Position numbers and translations under genes: made by a program | Notes under the pieces: generated by a model | Told to the model about the DNA's origin: nothing | Seen by the model: only the letters and a program-made list of their open reading frames with translations | The model's database searches: none | Part shown: positions 8,556 through 15,756 of the stretch, piece after piece | Layout of the letters: each line of letters begins with the position of its first letter | Numbering within the stretch: position 1 is the first letter of the stretch | Assembly (NCBI GenBank): GCA_003134655.1 | Contig: PLBY01000113.1 | Span: 1-39,908 of the forward strand | Origin: Acidobacteriaceae bacterium | GTDB taxonomy: Bacteria > Acidobacteriota > Terriglobia > Terriglobales > Acidobacteriaceae | Reading direction: 5' to 3' | DNA: 39,908 nucleotides

Positions 8556-8678
8556 CTGGCGGCGAAATTTGCCTCTGTGGGGCCGCCGGTAAGAAGGCAG
8601 AGTCTCTCAAACGTTCAGGACAGCTTTTGTCCTCAACTGGATGTACGGTGTTGAGCTAAGAGCTAACAGCTAAGAGCT
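8556..8678 (+). promoter_or_regulatory. Structured 5' leader of uvrB with hairpins and a direct repeat
   Basis: The predicted leader contains an 8-bp stem CTGGCGGC/GCCGCCGG (8556-8563 with 8582-8589, one G-U pair), a second perfect stem AGGACA-GCTTT-TGTCCT (8617-8633), and the direct repeat agctaagagct-aac-agctaagagct (8654-8678) just before the start codon. The ribosome-binding site is not obvious. The elements are seen; any regulatory role is inference. Confidence 0.4.
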
Positions 8679-8684
8679 TCTTTC

Positions 8685-10676
8685 ATGGACTTCAAACTCG
8701 TTTCCAGCTACAAGCCGCAAGGGGACCAGGGCCGCGCGATTGAGGCGCTGTTGCGCGGAGTGTACGACCGCGAGCAGCACCAGGTTTTGCTGGGCGTGAC
8801 CGGGTCGGGCAAGACGTTCACTATGGCGAAGGTGATCGAGGCCACGAACCGTCCGACGCTGGTCATGGCGCATAACAAGACGCTGGCCGCCCAGCTATAT
8901 CATGAGTTCAAGAACTTCTTCCCGCACAACGCAGTCGAGTATTTTGTTTCGTATTACGACTACTACCAGCCGGAAGCCTACGTCCCCGCCGCCGACCTCT
9001 ACATTGAAAAGGAAGCGACCATTAACGATGAACTCGACAAGCTGCGGCTGTCGGCGACGCGGTCGTTGTTTGAGCGGCGCGACGCATTGATTGTGGCCTC
9101 TGTGAGCTGCATTTACGGCCTGGGCTCCCCCGAGGCCTATTACGGAATGATGATGTTTCTGGAGAAGGGCCAGAAGATCAAGCGCGAGGACATCACGCGG
9201 CGGCTGGTCGACATCCTCTACGAGCGCACCAACGCAGACTTCCGCCGCGGCACGTTTCGCGTACGTGGCGATGTGATCGAGGTCTTCCCTACTTACGACG
9301 ACATGGCATACCGCATTGAATTGTGGGGCGATGAGATTTCGTCGCTGACACAGATCGATCCGCTGTTTGGCACTGTGAAGCAGAAGTATATGCGGCTGCC
9401 GATTTATCCCAAGACGCACTATGTGATGAAGGAAGAGACGCGCGCGTCGGCGGTGGAGTCGATCAAGAAGGAACTCGCATGGTGGGAAGTCGAGATGGAG
9501 AAGCAGGGGCGACTGGTGGAGGCGCAGCGCATTCACCAGCGCACCATGTTCGATCTGGAAATGATCAAGGCCATGGGATTCTGCCACGGCATCGAGAATT
9601 ATTCGCGACACTTTACCGGGCGACTGCCCGGCGAACCTCCGCCGACGCTGCTGGATTATTTTCCACGAGACTTCCTGATGTTTATCGACGAGTCGCACGG
9701 AACGGTACCGCAGGTGCGCGGCATGTATGCCGGCGATCGCTCGCGCAAGGAAACGCTGGTGGAGTATGGCTTCCGCATGCCGTCGGCGCTGGATAACCGT
9801 CCGCTGACATTTGAAGAATTTGAGCACCGCACTAACCAGCTGATTTACGTTTCGGCAACTCCGGGGCCGTATGAGCTGACGAAATCGGCGGGCGTCGTGG
9901 TGGAACAGATTATTCGTCCAACGGGCTTGATTGATCCACCGGTGGAGGTACGTCCGGTGAAGGGGCAGATCGACGATCTGCTGCACGAGATTCGCGCCCG
10001 CGTCGAGCTTGGAGAGCGCGTGCTGGTGACGACGCTGACCAAACGCATGTCGGAAGATCTGGCTGAGTATTATGCCGAGGTAGGCGTGAAGTGCCGGTAC
10101 ATGCATTCCGAAATCGAGACGCTGGAGCGGGTGAAGATTCTGCGCGATTTGCGTAAGGGCGAGTTCGATGTATTAATCGGCATTAACCTGCTGCGCGAGG
10201 GACTGGATCTGCCGGAAGTGTCGCTGGTGGCAATCCTGGACGCGGATAAAGAGGGGTTTCTGCGGTCGACCGGTTCGCTGATTCAGACCATCGGGCGCTG
10301 CGCGCGGCATCTGAACGGCCGCGCCATTCTATACGCTGACCGCCACACTGATTCGATGAAGCGCGCGATGGATGAGACCACGCGGCGCCGTGCCATTCAG
10401 ACGGCGTACAACGAGGAGAACGGCATCACGCCGGAGTCGATCGTGCGCCCGCTGGATATGACACTGGCCGGAATCGTGGCTGCTGACTACACCGACCTCA
10501 CGGGGGGAGAATCCGAGGGCGTGCCTGAGTTCAAGACACAGGAAGAAGTGAATGCTTACATCGGCAAGCTCGAAAGCGACATGCGCGAAGCAGCGAAGAA
10601 GTTTGAATTTGAGAAAGCGGCGAAGCTGAGAGACGCAATCAAGGAGTTAAGGACGAAGGAGTTTCTGTTCGCGTAG
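8685..10676 (+). CDS. uvrB: Excinuclease ABC subunit B (UvrB)
   Basis: This is a full-length UvrB of 663 residues. UvrB is the damage-verification helicase of nucleotide excision repair: it is loaded by UvrA, inserts a beta-hairpin between DNA strands and recruits UvrC. Visible features are Walker A GVTGSGKT (37-44), the beta-hairpin segment YYDYYQPEAYVP (about 88-100), the DEAD-like box FIDESH, the helicase motifs VSATPG and TIGRCARH, and a C-terminal UVR coiled-coil (about 622-660, ending LRDAIKEL) that contacts UvrC or UvrA. ATG 8685 fits the conserved N-terminus (FKLVSSYKPQGDQ). It stands alone here, convergent with the minus-strand cheR-like gene across a long inverted repeat. Confidence 0.98.
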   Translation: MDFKLVSSYKPQGDQGRAIEALLRGVYDREQHQVLLGVTGSGKTFTMAKVIEATNRPTLVMAHNKTLAAQLYHEFKNFFPHNAVEYFVSYYDYYQPEAYVPAADLYIEKEATINDELDKLRLSATRSLFERRDALIVASVSCIYGLGSPEAYYGMMMFLEKGQKIKREDITRRLVDILYERTNADFRRGTFRVRGDVIEVFPTYDDMAYRIELWGDEISSLTQIDPLFGTVKQKYMRLPIYPKTHYVMKEETRASAVESIKKELAWWEVEMEKQGRLVEAQRIHQRTMFDLEMIKAMGFCHGIENYSRHFTGRLPGEPPPTLLDYFPRDFLMFIDESHGTVPQVRGMYAGDRSRKETLVEYGFRMPSALDNRPLTFEEFEHRTNQLIYVSATPGPYELTKSAGVVVEQIIRPTGLIDPPVEVRPVKGQIDDLLHEIRARVELGERVLVTTLTKRMSEDLAEYYAEVGVKCRYMHSEIETLERVKILRDLRKGEFDVLIGINLLREGLDLPEVSLVAILDADKEGFLRSTGSLIQTIGRCARHLNGRAILYADRHTDSMKRAMDETTRRRAIQTAYNEENGITPESIVRPLDMTLAGIVAADYTDLTGGESEGVPEFKTQEEVNAYIGKLESDMREAAKKFEFEKAAKLRDAIKELRTKEFLFA

Positions 10677-10685
10677 AAGCTCTAA

Positions 10686-10743
10686 ACCACAGAGGACACG
10701 GAGGACACAGAGAAGACCTCGGTTGCTCCGTGTCCTCTGTGGT
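10686..10743. terminator. Perfect 17-bp inverted repeat between convergent uvrB and cheR-like genes
   Basis: ACCACAGAGGACACGGA (10686-10702) pairs perfectly with TCCGTGTCCTCTGTGGT (10727-10743) across a 24-nt loop that itself carries another copy of the ggacacagaga word. It sits 10 bp after the uvrB stop and 12 bp from the end of the opposing gene. It could therefore act as a bidirectional transcript end or stabilising hairpin. Its sequence also resembles a dispersed intergenic repeat rather than a standard GC-hairpin with U-tract. Confidence 0.6.
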
Positions 10744-10754
10744 GTTCTTACCTT

Positions 10755-11846
10755 TTAACGTCCGTAGGCAGCGCTTGCTGCTAACGGTTTGCGGTGGAAG
10801 GTGTAGCCGTCGAATGTTTCAGAGCGGAAGTTCAGGTTCGGAGCGCAGAGCTTTTCGGTCTGGCTCAAGAAGAGATATCCGCCGGGCTCGAGGTAAAGGT
10901 GCAGGCGCTCCATGAGCGCGGTGCGCTGGGCGCGCGAGAGGTGCGGCAGCACATCCATGCAGAAGATGCAGTCGAAGCGTCCAATGTAGACCGGCTTGGT
11001 CAGGTTCATGGTATTGAAGGTGACCAAGCTGCGCAGGCGGGGCTTGACCAGCAGGTGCGCGCCGTTGGATGAGCCATACGCCGAGCCATTCCCAGCGCCA
11101 TTGCTCGATCCGTTCGTCGCTCCGTTTTGCGAGCTTTCTTGAGAGCCGTTCGAGTTCCCGTTGGGGCTCCCAATTTTGGAGAAGCTAGCGCGGATGGCCG
11201 CGGGAGGTAATCCCGTCAGAGCGGACTGCGGATAGAGGCCACGCTCGGCGACTTCAATTGCGGAAGGGAGCAGGTCGCTGCCGATAATGTGAACGGACCA
11301 GTCTTTCGTTCCGTGACCGCAAGAAGCCGGAAGGCCATTCTCGACGATGCCGCCGTTACGGCCGGTGGCGTTCTTTGCCTTGGCTTCCTTGTTCCCGTTG
11401 CCATTGCTCGAGCCGTTCCCGTTGCTGCCGGGCAACGTCTCGCATAGTGCCATTGCAATCGAGTATGCCTCTTCGCCGGTGCCGCAACCTGCGCTCCAGA
11501 TGCGAAGAGTACTGGGTCCGTCCTCCGATTTGCGGGCGTAGAGTTGCGGGATGACTTGCCGGGCCAGCGCATTCATGGCTCCGGGATGGCGGAAGAAACC
11601 GGTATTCGCGTTTAGCACGCCGTCGAGAAACGCAGGCAGCACCGACGGATCCTGATCCGACGCACGCAGGCGGGTCATCAATGCGGCGGGAGATTCCAGT
11701 TCGTGCGTCTCCAGATAATCGGCGACATGTGCGGCTAAAGCGCTGTTGGGACAGTCGAGCAGAATTCCCGTCTGGCGCTCGACCAGCAGGCGCAGTTCTG
11801 AGAGTTCGTGCTCAAGGATCGTAACGCCCGCCATCAATCTATGCAT
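10755..11846 (-). CDS. Divergent CheR-type methyltransferase with Asn/Gly/Ser-rich insertions
   Basis: This 363-residue protein has an N-terminal CheR-like helical domain (FLDGVLNANTGFFRHPGAM, compare TNETSFFR in canonical CheR) and a SAM-binding methyltransferase domain with IWSAGCGTGEEAYSIAMAL (116-134). CheR enzymes methylate glutamates on chemoreceptors. Two low-complexity Asn/Gly/Ser segments (about 140-166 and 228-263) interrupt the catalytic domain. The usual CRNVLIYF-type motif reads CMDVLPHLS (296-304), losing the conserved Arg-Asn pair. Activity or substrate may therefore differ from the canonical CheR encoded at 27228. The ATG at 11846 has GGAAGG 4 bp upstream; ATG 11834 lacks one. 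It is the last gene of the four-gene PilZ-like module. Confidence 0.82.
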   Translation of the reverse strand: MHRLMAGVTILEHELSELRLLVERQTGILLDCPNSALAAHVADYLETHELESPAALMTRLRASDQDPSVLPAFLDGVLNANTGFFRHPGAMNALARQVIPQLYARKSEDGPSTLRIWSAGCGTGEEAYSIAMALCETLPGSNGNGSSNGNGNKEAKAKNATGRNGGIVENGLPASCGHGTKDWSVHIIGSDLLPSAIEVAERGLYPQSALTGLPPAAIRASFSKIGSPNGNSNGSQESSQNGATNGSSNGAGNGSAYGSSNGAHLLVKPRLRSLVTFNTMNLTKPVYIGRFDCIFCMDVLPHLSRAQRTALMERLHLYLEPGGYLFLSQTEKLCAPNLNFRSETFDGYTFHRKPLAASAAYGR

Positions 11847-11932
11847 AAATCCTTCCCCCGGAGGGTACGCCAGCGTTTATCCGCCGAACTCTTTGAGACC
11901 GGCGTCGTGCGAGGGGAGAGGTTCTCATACTT

Positions 11933-12616
11933 CTAATTACCGGCGGCTACCGCCGCGTACGACTTGCCTGAATCTTGTTCGGCCTGCTGTGCGACCACGT
12001 TCATTTCTTTTTCCAGCGACGAGAAACGCTGCATGATCTCGTGGATGCGAAGCGTCATGTTGCGAATGGTTTCGATCTGAGCGCGAGTCTGTGCAGAGAG
12101 GCTTCCGGGCTCCAGCAGTAGAAGGTCGGAATTTCCTAGCACCGACGTGAGCGCGTTGTTCATGTTGTGGCGCATTTCCAGCATGTAACGGCCCAGCGTC
12201 GCCTGGCGATCGAGTGTGGCGCAGGCGGCCTCAGCCGCGCGCGCTCGCGATTCGGATCGGGAACGGTGTACAGCTTCACTGGCCGCCAGCACCAGAGTTT
12301 CGAGCCAGTGTTCGCTGGTCCGCAGAATGGCAACGCGCGGCCAGCGATCGTGCACCAGCTGCGCAGTGGCAGGGTCCTGACAGACGCAGAAAATCGGCTG
12401 ACCGGTGGAATGCAGCGGCTCCAGCACTACTGACAGTAGGTCGCGCTGCAACTCCCCAACGATTGCCACATCAAACACGTCCGCCGCGAAGCGCGGCCAC
12501 AACTCCCCACTGAGAAGCGTGAAAGTGGGGACATTGCGCTCCATCTGCCAGCGGGCAGTGACGCGGCGCGAGAAATCTACTTCGTCGGAGATAACCAGTA
12601 CGGTCGGTGCCTGCAC
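11933..12616 (-). CDS. Orphan His-kinase dimerisation protein with degenerate receiver, no ATPase domain
   Basis: The N-terminal part (about 5-115) has the receiver-like pattern VLVISDEVDF ... FDVAIVGEL, but the position of the phosphoacceptor Asp is Gly. A helical linker follows. Residues about 135-205 are a DHp-like helical hairpin with an H-box, RHNMNNALTSVLGNSDLLLL, whose His150 matches the phosphorylated His of HisKA domains. The protein then ends with no N/G boxes, so it cannot bind ATP as a kinase. It may be a phosphotransfer or dimerisation partner for another kinase, or a pseudokinase adaptor. I chose GTG 12616 (AGAGG 9 bp upstream); TTG 12622 would add two residues. It sits between the unknown protein and the CheR-like gene. 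Confidence 0.72.
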   Translation of the reverse strand: MQAPTVLVISDEVDFSRRVTARWQMERNVPTFTLLSGELWPRFAADVFDVAIVGELQRDLLSVVLEPLHSTGQPIFCVCQDPATAQLVHDRWPRVAILRTSEHWLETLVLAASEAVHRSRSESRARAAEAACATLDRQATLGRYMLEMRHNMNNALTSVLGNSDLLLLEPGSLSAQTRAQIETIRNMTLRIHEIMQRFSSLEKEMNVVAQQAEQDSGKSYAAVAAGN

Positions 12617-12704
12617 TTGCAACTACCTCTTCGCCTTCAACTTCGCTTTCAACCCAGCGATCCTGTCGATTCCTGTTGATAAGCCGCACAACTCTGCGAA
12701 CGGC

Positions 12705-13904
12705 TTATTCTTTCTTGCCCGGCTCCGACGGGGAGTCCGAGTCCCAGCCGGGCGTACTCGAAACTTCAAACTCGGGCGCATCTGCACTTGGCGCCGGGGG
12801 CTTTGTCTTCGCAGCAGTCGCCGGTGCAACTCCCGTCTTTGTTGGGGTCTTGGAGGCGCCCGCAGCGGCAGCCATCCCCGCCGGTTTCGCCAACGCCGGT
12901 GCGGGCTTGGCCGCGACGGGCTTGGGAGCGGCTTTCGCGGCTTCGACCGGGTTTGCACTGATAGCGGATTTAGCCGCTGTCGCAGGCTCTCCCTTGGCGT
13001 CAGCTTTGCCTTCCGATTGCGGAGCTTTCCCGCGGCCGAGTGCGTACTCGACCGAAGCGCGCAGATCGACCAGCATGCGCAAGGGCTGTCCCGACGAATA
13101 CTCCGCCTGGAACATCACCTTCCAGGACTGGCAGATCACCCGCAGACGAACGATCGGCTCCTGCGCGGAAAACTGGGCGCGCCGGCAGTCGATGGTCTCG
13201 ATGCCCTTGTCCTCGAGTTCGGTGAGCCCGTCAAGAATCGTGTTGAGATCGCCCAGCATGAGACGGAAAAACGACCGCCGCATGAGATATCCGAAGCGTG
13301 TGAAAGCGGCGAGAGCGACCGGCAGGTAGAACAAGTCCCCAGCCAAACCCTTAGCCTTGCGTCCCTGCTCCAGAACACCGCCGTGCAGCAACTCGTCGAG
13401 CGAGCGGCATTTGTGAGTCGCTTCCACGACACGGTCAAGCGCGTTCAACCAGACTGGAGGTTTAAGTTCCACCGGGCCCAACACGGGCTCCAGTGCCTGG
13501 GCCACATAAGCGAGGTCGACTTCGGCGTCGCCCACGCCCGAGGGCGCTACCTGGCTGAAATACTGCACCAGGAGAAAATCAATCTTGTCGCGGATGATGT
13601 CGGTCTTTGTCGGCTTCGCCAGGAAGTGCTGCAGCAGGCTGACCAGCGCTTCGGGCGTCACCAGAGAACTGGTCTGCAGGAACTGGCGCAACTGGTGTAC
13701 CTGGACCAGTTGGTCCATTTGCTCCAGCCATTGGTCGGCCTGTTCGACGACCTCTTTCCCGGGCGTTTCGATGCCGGCTTCCAGATCAGGGCAGGCTTTC
13801 ACGTCGATGGCGAACTCACGCGCGAGTTCGAAGTAGATGGGGTAAAGCCGCCGCGCGGTACTCCATTGGCTGGCCAGATCTTGGACGGGCGTTGTAGGTG
13901 TCAT
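12705..13904 (-). CDS. Unrecognised protein with helical core and Ala/Pro/Lys-rich tail
   Basis: The product has 399 residues and no signal or membrane segment. The first ~275 residues are mostly helical and leucine-rich (VEQADQWLEQMDQLVQVHQLRQFLQ, FFRLMLGDLNTILDGLTELEDKG) and end in a beta-like section (RLRVICQSWKVMFQAEYSSGQPLRMLVDL). From about 290 to the end is a low-complexity Ala/Pro/Lys/Thr tail finishing in an acidic Asp/Ser stretch, likely disordered. The ATG at 13904 overlaps the stop of the upstream PilZ-like gene by 4 bp (ATGA), so translation is coupled and the two products probably act together. I do not recognise the family. The frame remains open upstream of 13904, but that part overlaps the preceding gene. 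Confidence 0.7.
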   Translation of the reverse strand: MTPTTPVQDLASQWSTARRLYPIYFELAREFAIDVKACPDLEAGIETPGKEVVEQADQWLEQMDQLVQVHQLRQFLQTSSLVTPEALVSLLQHFLAKPTKTDIIRDKIDFLLVQYFSQVAPSGVGDAEVDLAYVAQALEPVLGPVELKPPVWLNALDRVVEATHKCRSLDELLHGGVLEQGRKAKGLAGDLFYLPVALAAFTRFGYLMRRSFFRLMLGDLNTILDGLTELEDKGIETIDCRRAQFSAQEPIVRLRVICQSWKVMFQAEYSSGQPLRMLVDLRASVEYALGRGKAPQSEGKADAKGEPATAAKSAISANPVEAAKAAPKPVAAKPAPALAKPAGMAAAAGASKTPTKTGVAPATAAKTKPPAPSADAPEFEVSSTPGWDSDSPSEPGKKE

Positions 13905-14266
13905 GATTTCACGATCCAGTTGTGGACTTCCCCACGAAAGCGCGCCGCCACCACGGTTTTGCCCGGCTGATACTGCACCGCGACGACCGAAGCGGCGACA
14001 TCGAACGAACGGTCGGAGTTGCGCAATTGCAGTTGATCGCCAAACTCCAGAGGCGTATTGCACTCGAACAGGACTTCGCGGGGAGTGCCGAATTCAATGA
14101 CGATACTTTCGCTGAAATGAGCTGCGGCGGGTTCGCCGCCTTGCGGAACGCGGGCGAGTTGAACCGGCATGCGGACCGGCGATGCTTCGGGGAAAAAACG
14201 AGCAAGTCCCGCCACGGTGCTGGCGTTCTGTGCGGCACGTGCCGTTGCTATACCCTGGTGCGCCAC
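13901..14266 (-). CDS. PilZ-like small beta-barrel protein lacking the c-di-GMP motifs
   Basis: The 121-residue product ends in a beta-rich stretch (REVLFECNTPLEFGDQLQLRNSDRSFDVAASVVAVQYQPGKTVVAARFRG) with the strand order and spacing of a PilZ-type barrel. Neither the RxxxR nor the D/NxSxxG motif of c-di-GMP-binding PilZ domains is present. If the fold call is right, this is a non-binding (xPilZ-like) variant acting through protein contacts. The GTG start at 14266 is preceded by a GAGG about 12 bp away, so the start is less certain. It heads the four-gene minus-strand module and lies downstream of a sigma-54-like element. Confidence 0.6.
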   Translation of the reverse strand: MAHQGIATARAAQNASTVAGLARFFPEASPVRMPVQLARVPQGGEPAAAHFSESIVIEFGTPREVLFECNTPLEFGDQLQLRNSDRSFDVAASVVAVQYQPGKTVVAARFRGEVHNWIVKS

Positions 14267-14400
14267 GCGATGAGAAACCTCTAACCCAAACTCGGTTAAC
14301 CCAGACTCGCTCTGCCCGACTGAAATGCGGGTTGGGCTCCCCCTCTTCCCGGTTAGGAAAAGCTGTGGGGAGCCAGAATCCGCGGTTCAGAAAAGGAGGA

Positions 14401-14415
14401 GCAACACGGCAACCA
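14401..14415 (-). promoter_or_regulatory. Sigma-54-like promoter for the PilZ-like/CheR module
   Basis: On the minus strand the sequence reads TGGTTGCCGTGTTGC. GG and GC are exactly 10 bp apart, as sigma-54 promoters require, with TGG and TTGC intact; the CACG part of the -24 box is not conserved. Transcription would start near 14389, about 120 bp before the first gene. An activator-type palindrome lies about 110 bp upstream. Weaker than the site at 24161. Confidence 0.45.
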
Positions 14416-14510
14416 TCTCCGCGAACGAAAGGACTAGCACTCAGGTGAACGCTTTTTCATCGAGTTAGCAATGGCCGTGGAAGTGGCGCACGAGATCCCA
14501 CGTGCATTGC

Positions 14511-14535
14511 GTCTCAGGATGAGACCTGTGTCTCA
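14511..14535. promoter_or_regulatory. Palindromic upstream activator site (GTCTCA-N3-TGAGAC) plus half-site
   Basis: GTCTCAGGATGAGAC (14511-14525) is a perfect inverted repeat with a 3-bp centre, followed one turn later by another TGTCTCA half-site (14529-14535). The same TCTCA-N3-TGAGA pattern is found at 24013-24025 and, with one mismatch, at 23940-23952, beside the operons of the sigma-54 activator. It lies about 130 bp upstream of the predicted start at 14389, a typical enhancer distance for NtrC-type proteins. Confidence 0.55.
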
Positions 14536-14577
14536 TTTATCAGCGTGTGCCGCTTTTTCTTTGAAAGGCGCGGGCCG

Positions 14578-15756
14578 CTACCTCCCAAAGATAATGGTCT
14601 CCCGCTTCAGAAGTCGCGAGGTGAGCGCCACGAGCAACAACGCGCAGGCGACCACCGACACACCCGCGAGGACGTAGAAAGTCACTCCGGGAGGCTTCCC
14701 GCCCAGGACATCGGCGGCCAGCGCGTACTGGCCGAAGATCGGTACCGGCGTCAGCCATCGCCGGTTCGACAACGGGTACACCATGGAGATCACGCCCGGG
14801 AACAGCGGCAACAAAATCAGCATTCCCATGTAGCCTTGCGCCTCCTTGAACGACCGGGCGAAAGTCGAGGCGAAGATGGTCACTGCGCTCAGGAAGAATG
14901 CCAGCGGAAGGATGAGGGCCAGCAGGCTCATCAAGTCTGAGTCCGATACCCGGAAGCGGATTCCCATATCCTGCCAGGGCACGCGCCGCAACACATTCAC
15001 CGTCAGCAGCATGGAAAATACAACCGAGGCGCAGCCGAACGCCGATGCTGCCAGCCACTTGCCCGCCGCCAGGGCCCCCCGCGGGACCGGGTTGAGCAGC
15101 AGCGGCTCCAGAGATCCGCGTTCGCGCTCGCCCGCCGTCGTATCGATCGCGATCTGCATTCCGCCAGTCACTGCGGCGATGACCAGCAGAAGAGTGAGAA
15201 TGTTGAGCTGGGTCGCCAAGCGCTCCTGGGCGCTGGAGACTTCCACTTCCTCCACCCGCACGGGCAGTGCAACCGTTGGGGCTACTCCGCGGGCGATCAA
15301 TCGCAAAGAAGCCAGCTGGCTGGAGTAGGCATTTACCAGATTTCGGGCCCGGGTCACCTTTCGCCGCGCGCCCTCGCGGGTCGAATCGCTGACCAGTTTC
15401 ACGGGCGCGGGGATGGCACGCGCCATGTTCTTTGCGAAGTCCTTCTCGATGATGAGAACCACGTCCTCTTGTCGATCGCGAACGGCCTGCTCGGGATCGG
15501 CCGGCGCTGCCACGACCTCAACCCCGGGTTGCTGCTTCAGCCAGTCGACAAATGCGGGTGCGTTTTCCACTCCGCCCACCGGCAGCTTCATCTCCTCTGC
15601 ATCCTTGCTGTGGCCCGCCATCACCGTGAACATGCCCCCAAACAGGGTCGGCATGACTGCGGCGACCACGAGCACCGACATGATCGAACGGCGGTCGCGC
15701 AGGCCGTCGCGCAACTCCTTCGTAAATACGATCCATACCTGCCGGAGTATGCTCAC
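14578..15756 (-). CDS. ABC-2 type (NatB-like) transporter permease
   Basis: This 392-residue membrane protein has the NatB/YhaP-type layout: one N-terminal membrane segment (SIMSVLVVAAVMPTLFGGMF), a large extracytoplasmic domain of about 130 residues, then about five further hydrophobic segments (ILTLLLVIAAVTGGM, WLAASAFGCASVVFSMLL, LALILPLAFFLSAVTIF, MLILLPLFPGVISMVY, FYVLAGVSVVACALLLVAL). It contains ERERGSLEPLLLNPV, the motif after the second segment typical of this family. It is the membrane half of an exporter with the ATPase encoded immediately upstream. The GTG start overlaps that gene's stop (GTGA). Family members export Na+ or diverse small molecules and peptides; the substrate here is unknown. 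Confidence 0.88.
   Translation of the reverse strand: MSILRQVWIVFTKELRDGLRDRRSIMSVLVVAAVMPTLFGGMFTVMAGHSKDAEEMKLPVGGVENAPAFVDWLKQQPGVEVVAAPADPEQAVRDRQEDVVLIIEKDFAKNMARAIPAPVKLVSDSTREGARRKVTRARNLVNAYSSQLASLRLIARGVAPTVALPVRVEEVEVSSAQERLATQLNILTLLLVIAAVTGGMQIAIDTTAGERERGSLEPLLLNPVPRGALAAGKWLAASAFGCASVVFSMLLTVNVLRRVPWQDMGIRFRVSDSDLMSLLALILPLAFFLSAVTIFASTFARSFKEAQGYMGMLILLPLFPGVISMVYPLSNRRWLTPVPIFGQYALAADVLGGKPPGVTFYVLAGVSVVACALLLVALTSRLLKRETIIFGR

Larger units (their letters stand above)
14267..14577. other. 311-bp intergenic region upstream of the PilZ-like module
   Basis: This lies between the end of the ABC permease gene and the start of the PilZ-like gene, both on the minus strand. It holds the sigma-54-like element (14401-14415) and the TCTCA/TGAGA palindrome (14511-14535). 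I see no coding sequence, tRNA or other RNA gene in the rest. Confidence 0.7.

Noticed and set aside
8895..10106. 403-codon minus-strand frame inside uvrB
   Set aside because: Antisense shadow of a certain gene.
11060..11160. Microsatellite or mobile repeat in the divergent cheR gene
   Set aside because: The repeat is at the amino-acid level (Asn/Gly/Ser) with varied codons, so it is a low-complexity protein insert and not a DNA repeat element.
12405..13970. 521-codon plus-strand frame opposite the orphan DHp and unknown protein genes
   Set aside because: Composition is antisense-like and it overlaps two minus-strand genes with protein-like features and coupled starts.
14468..14482. Second sigma-54 candidate on the minus strand (TTCCACGGCCATTGC)
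   Set aside because: The nearly invariant GG of the -24 element is TC here, so the otherwise good match is not credible.
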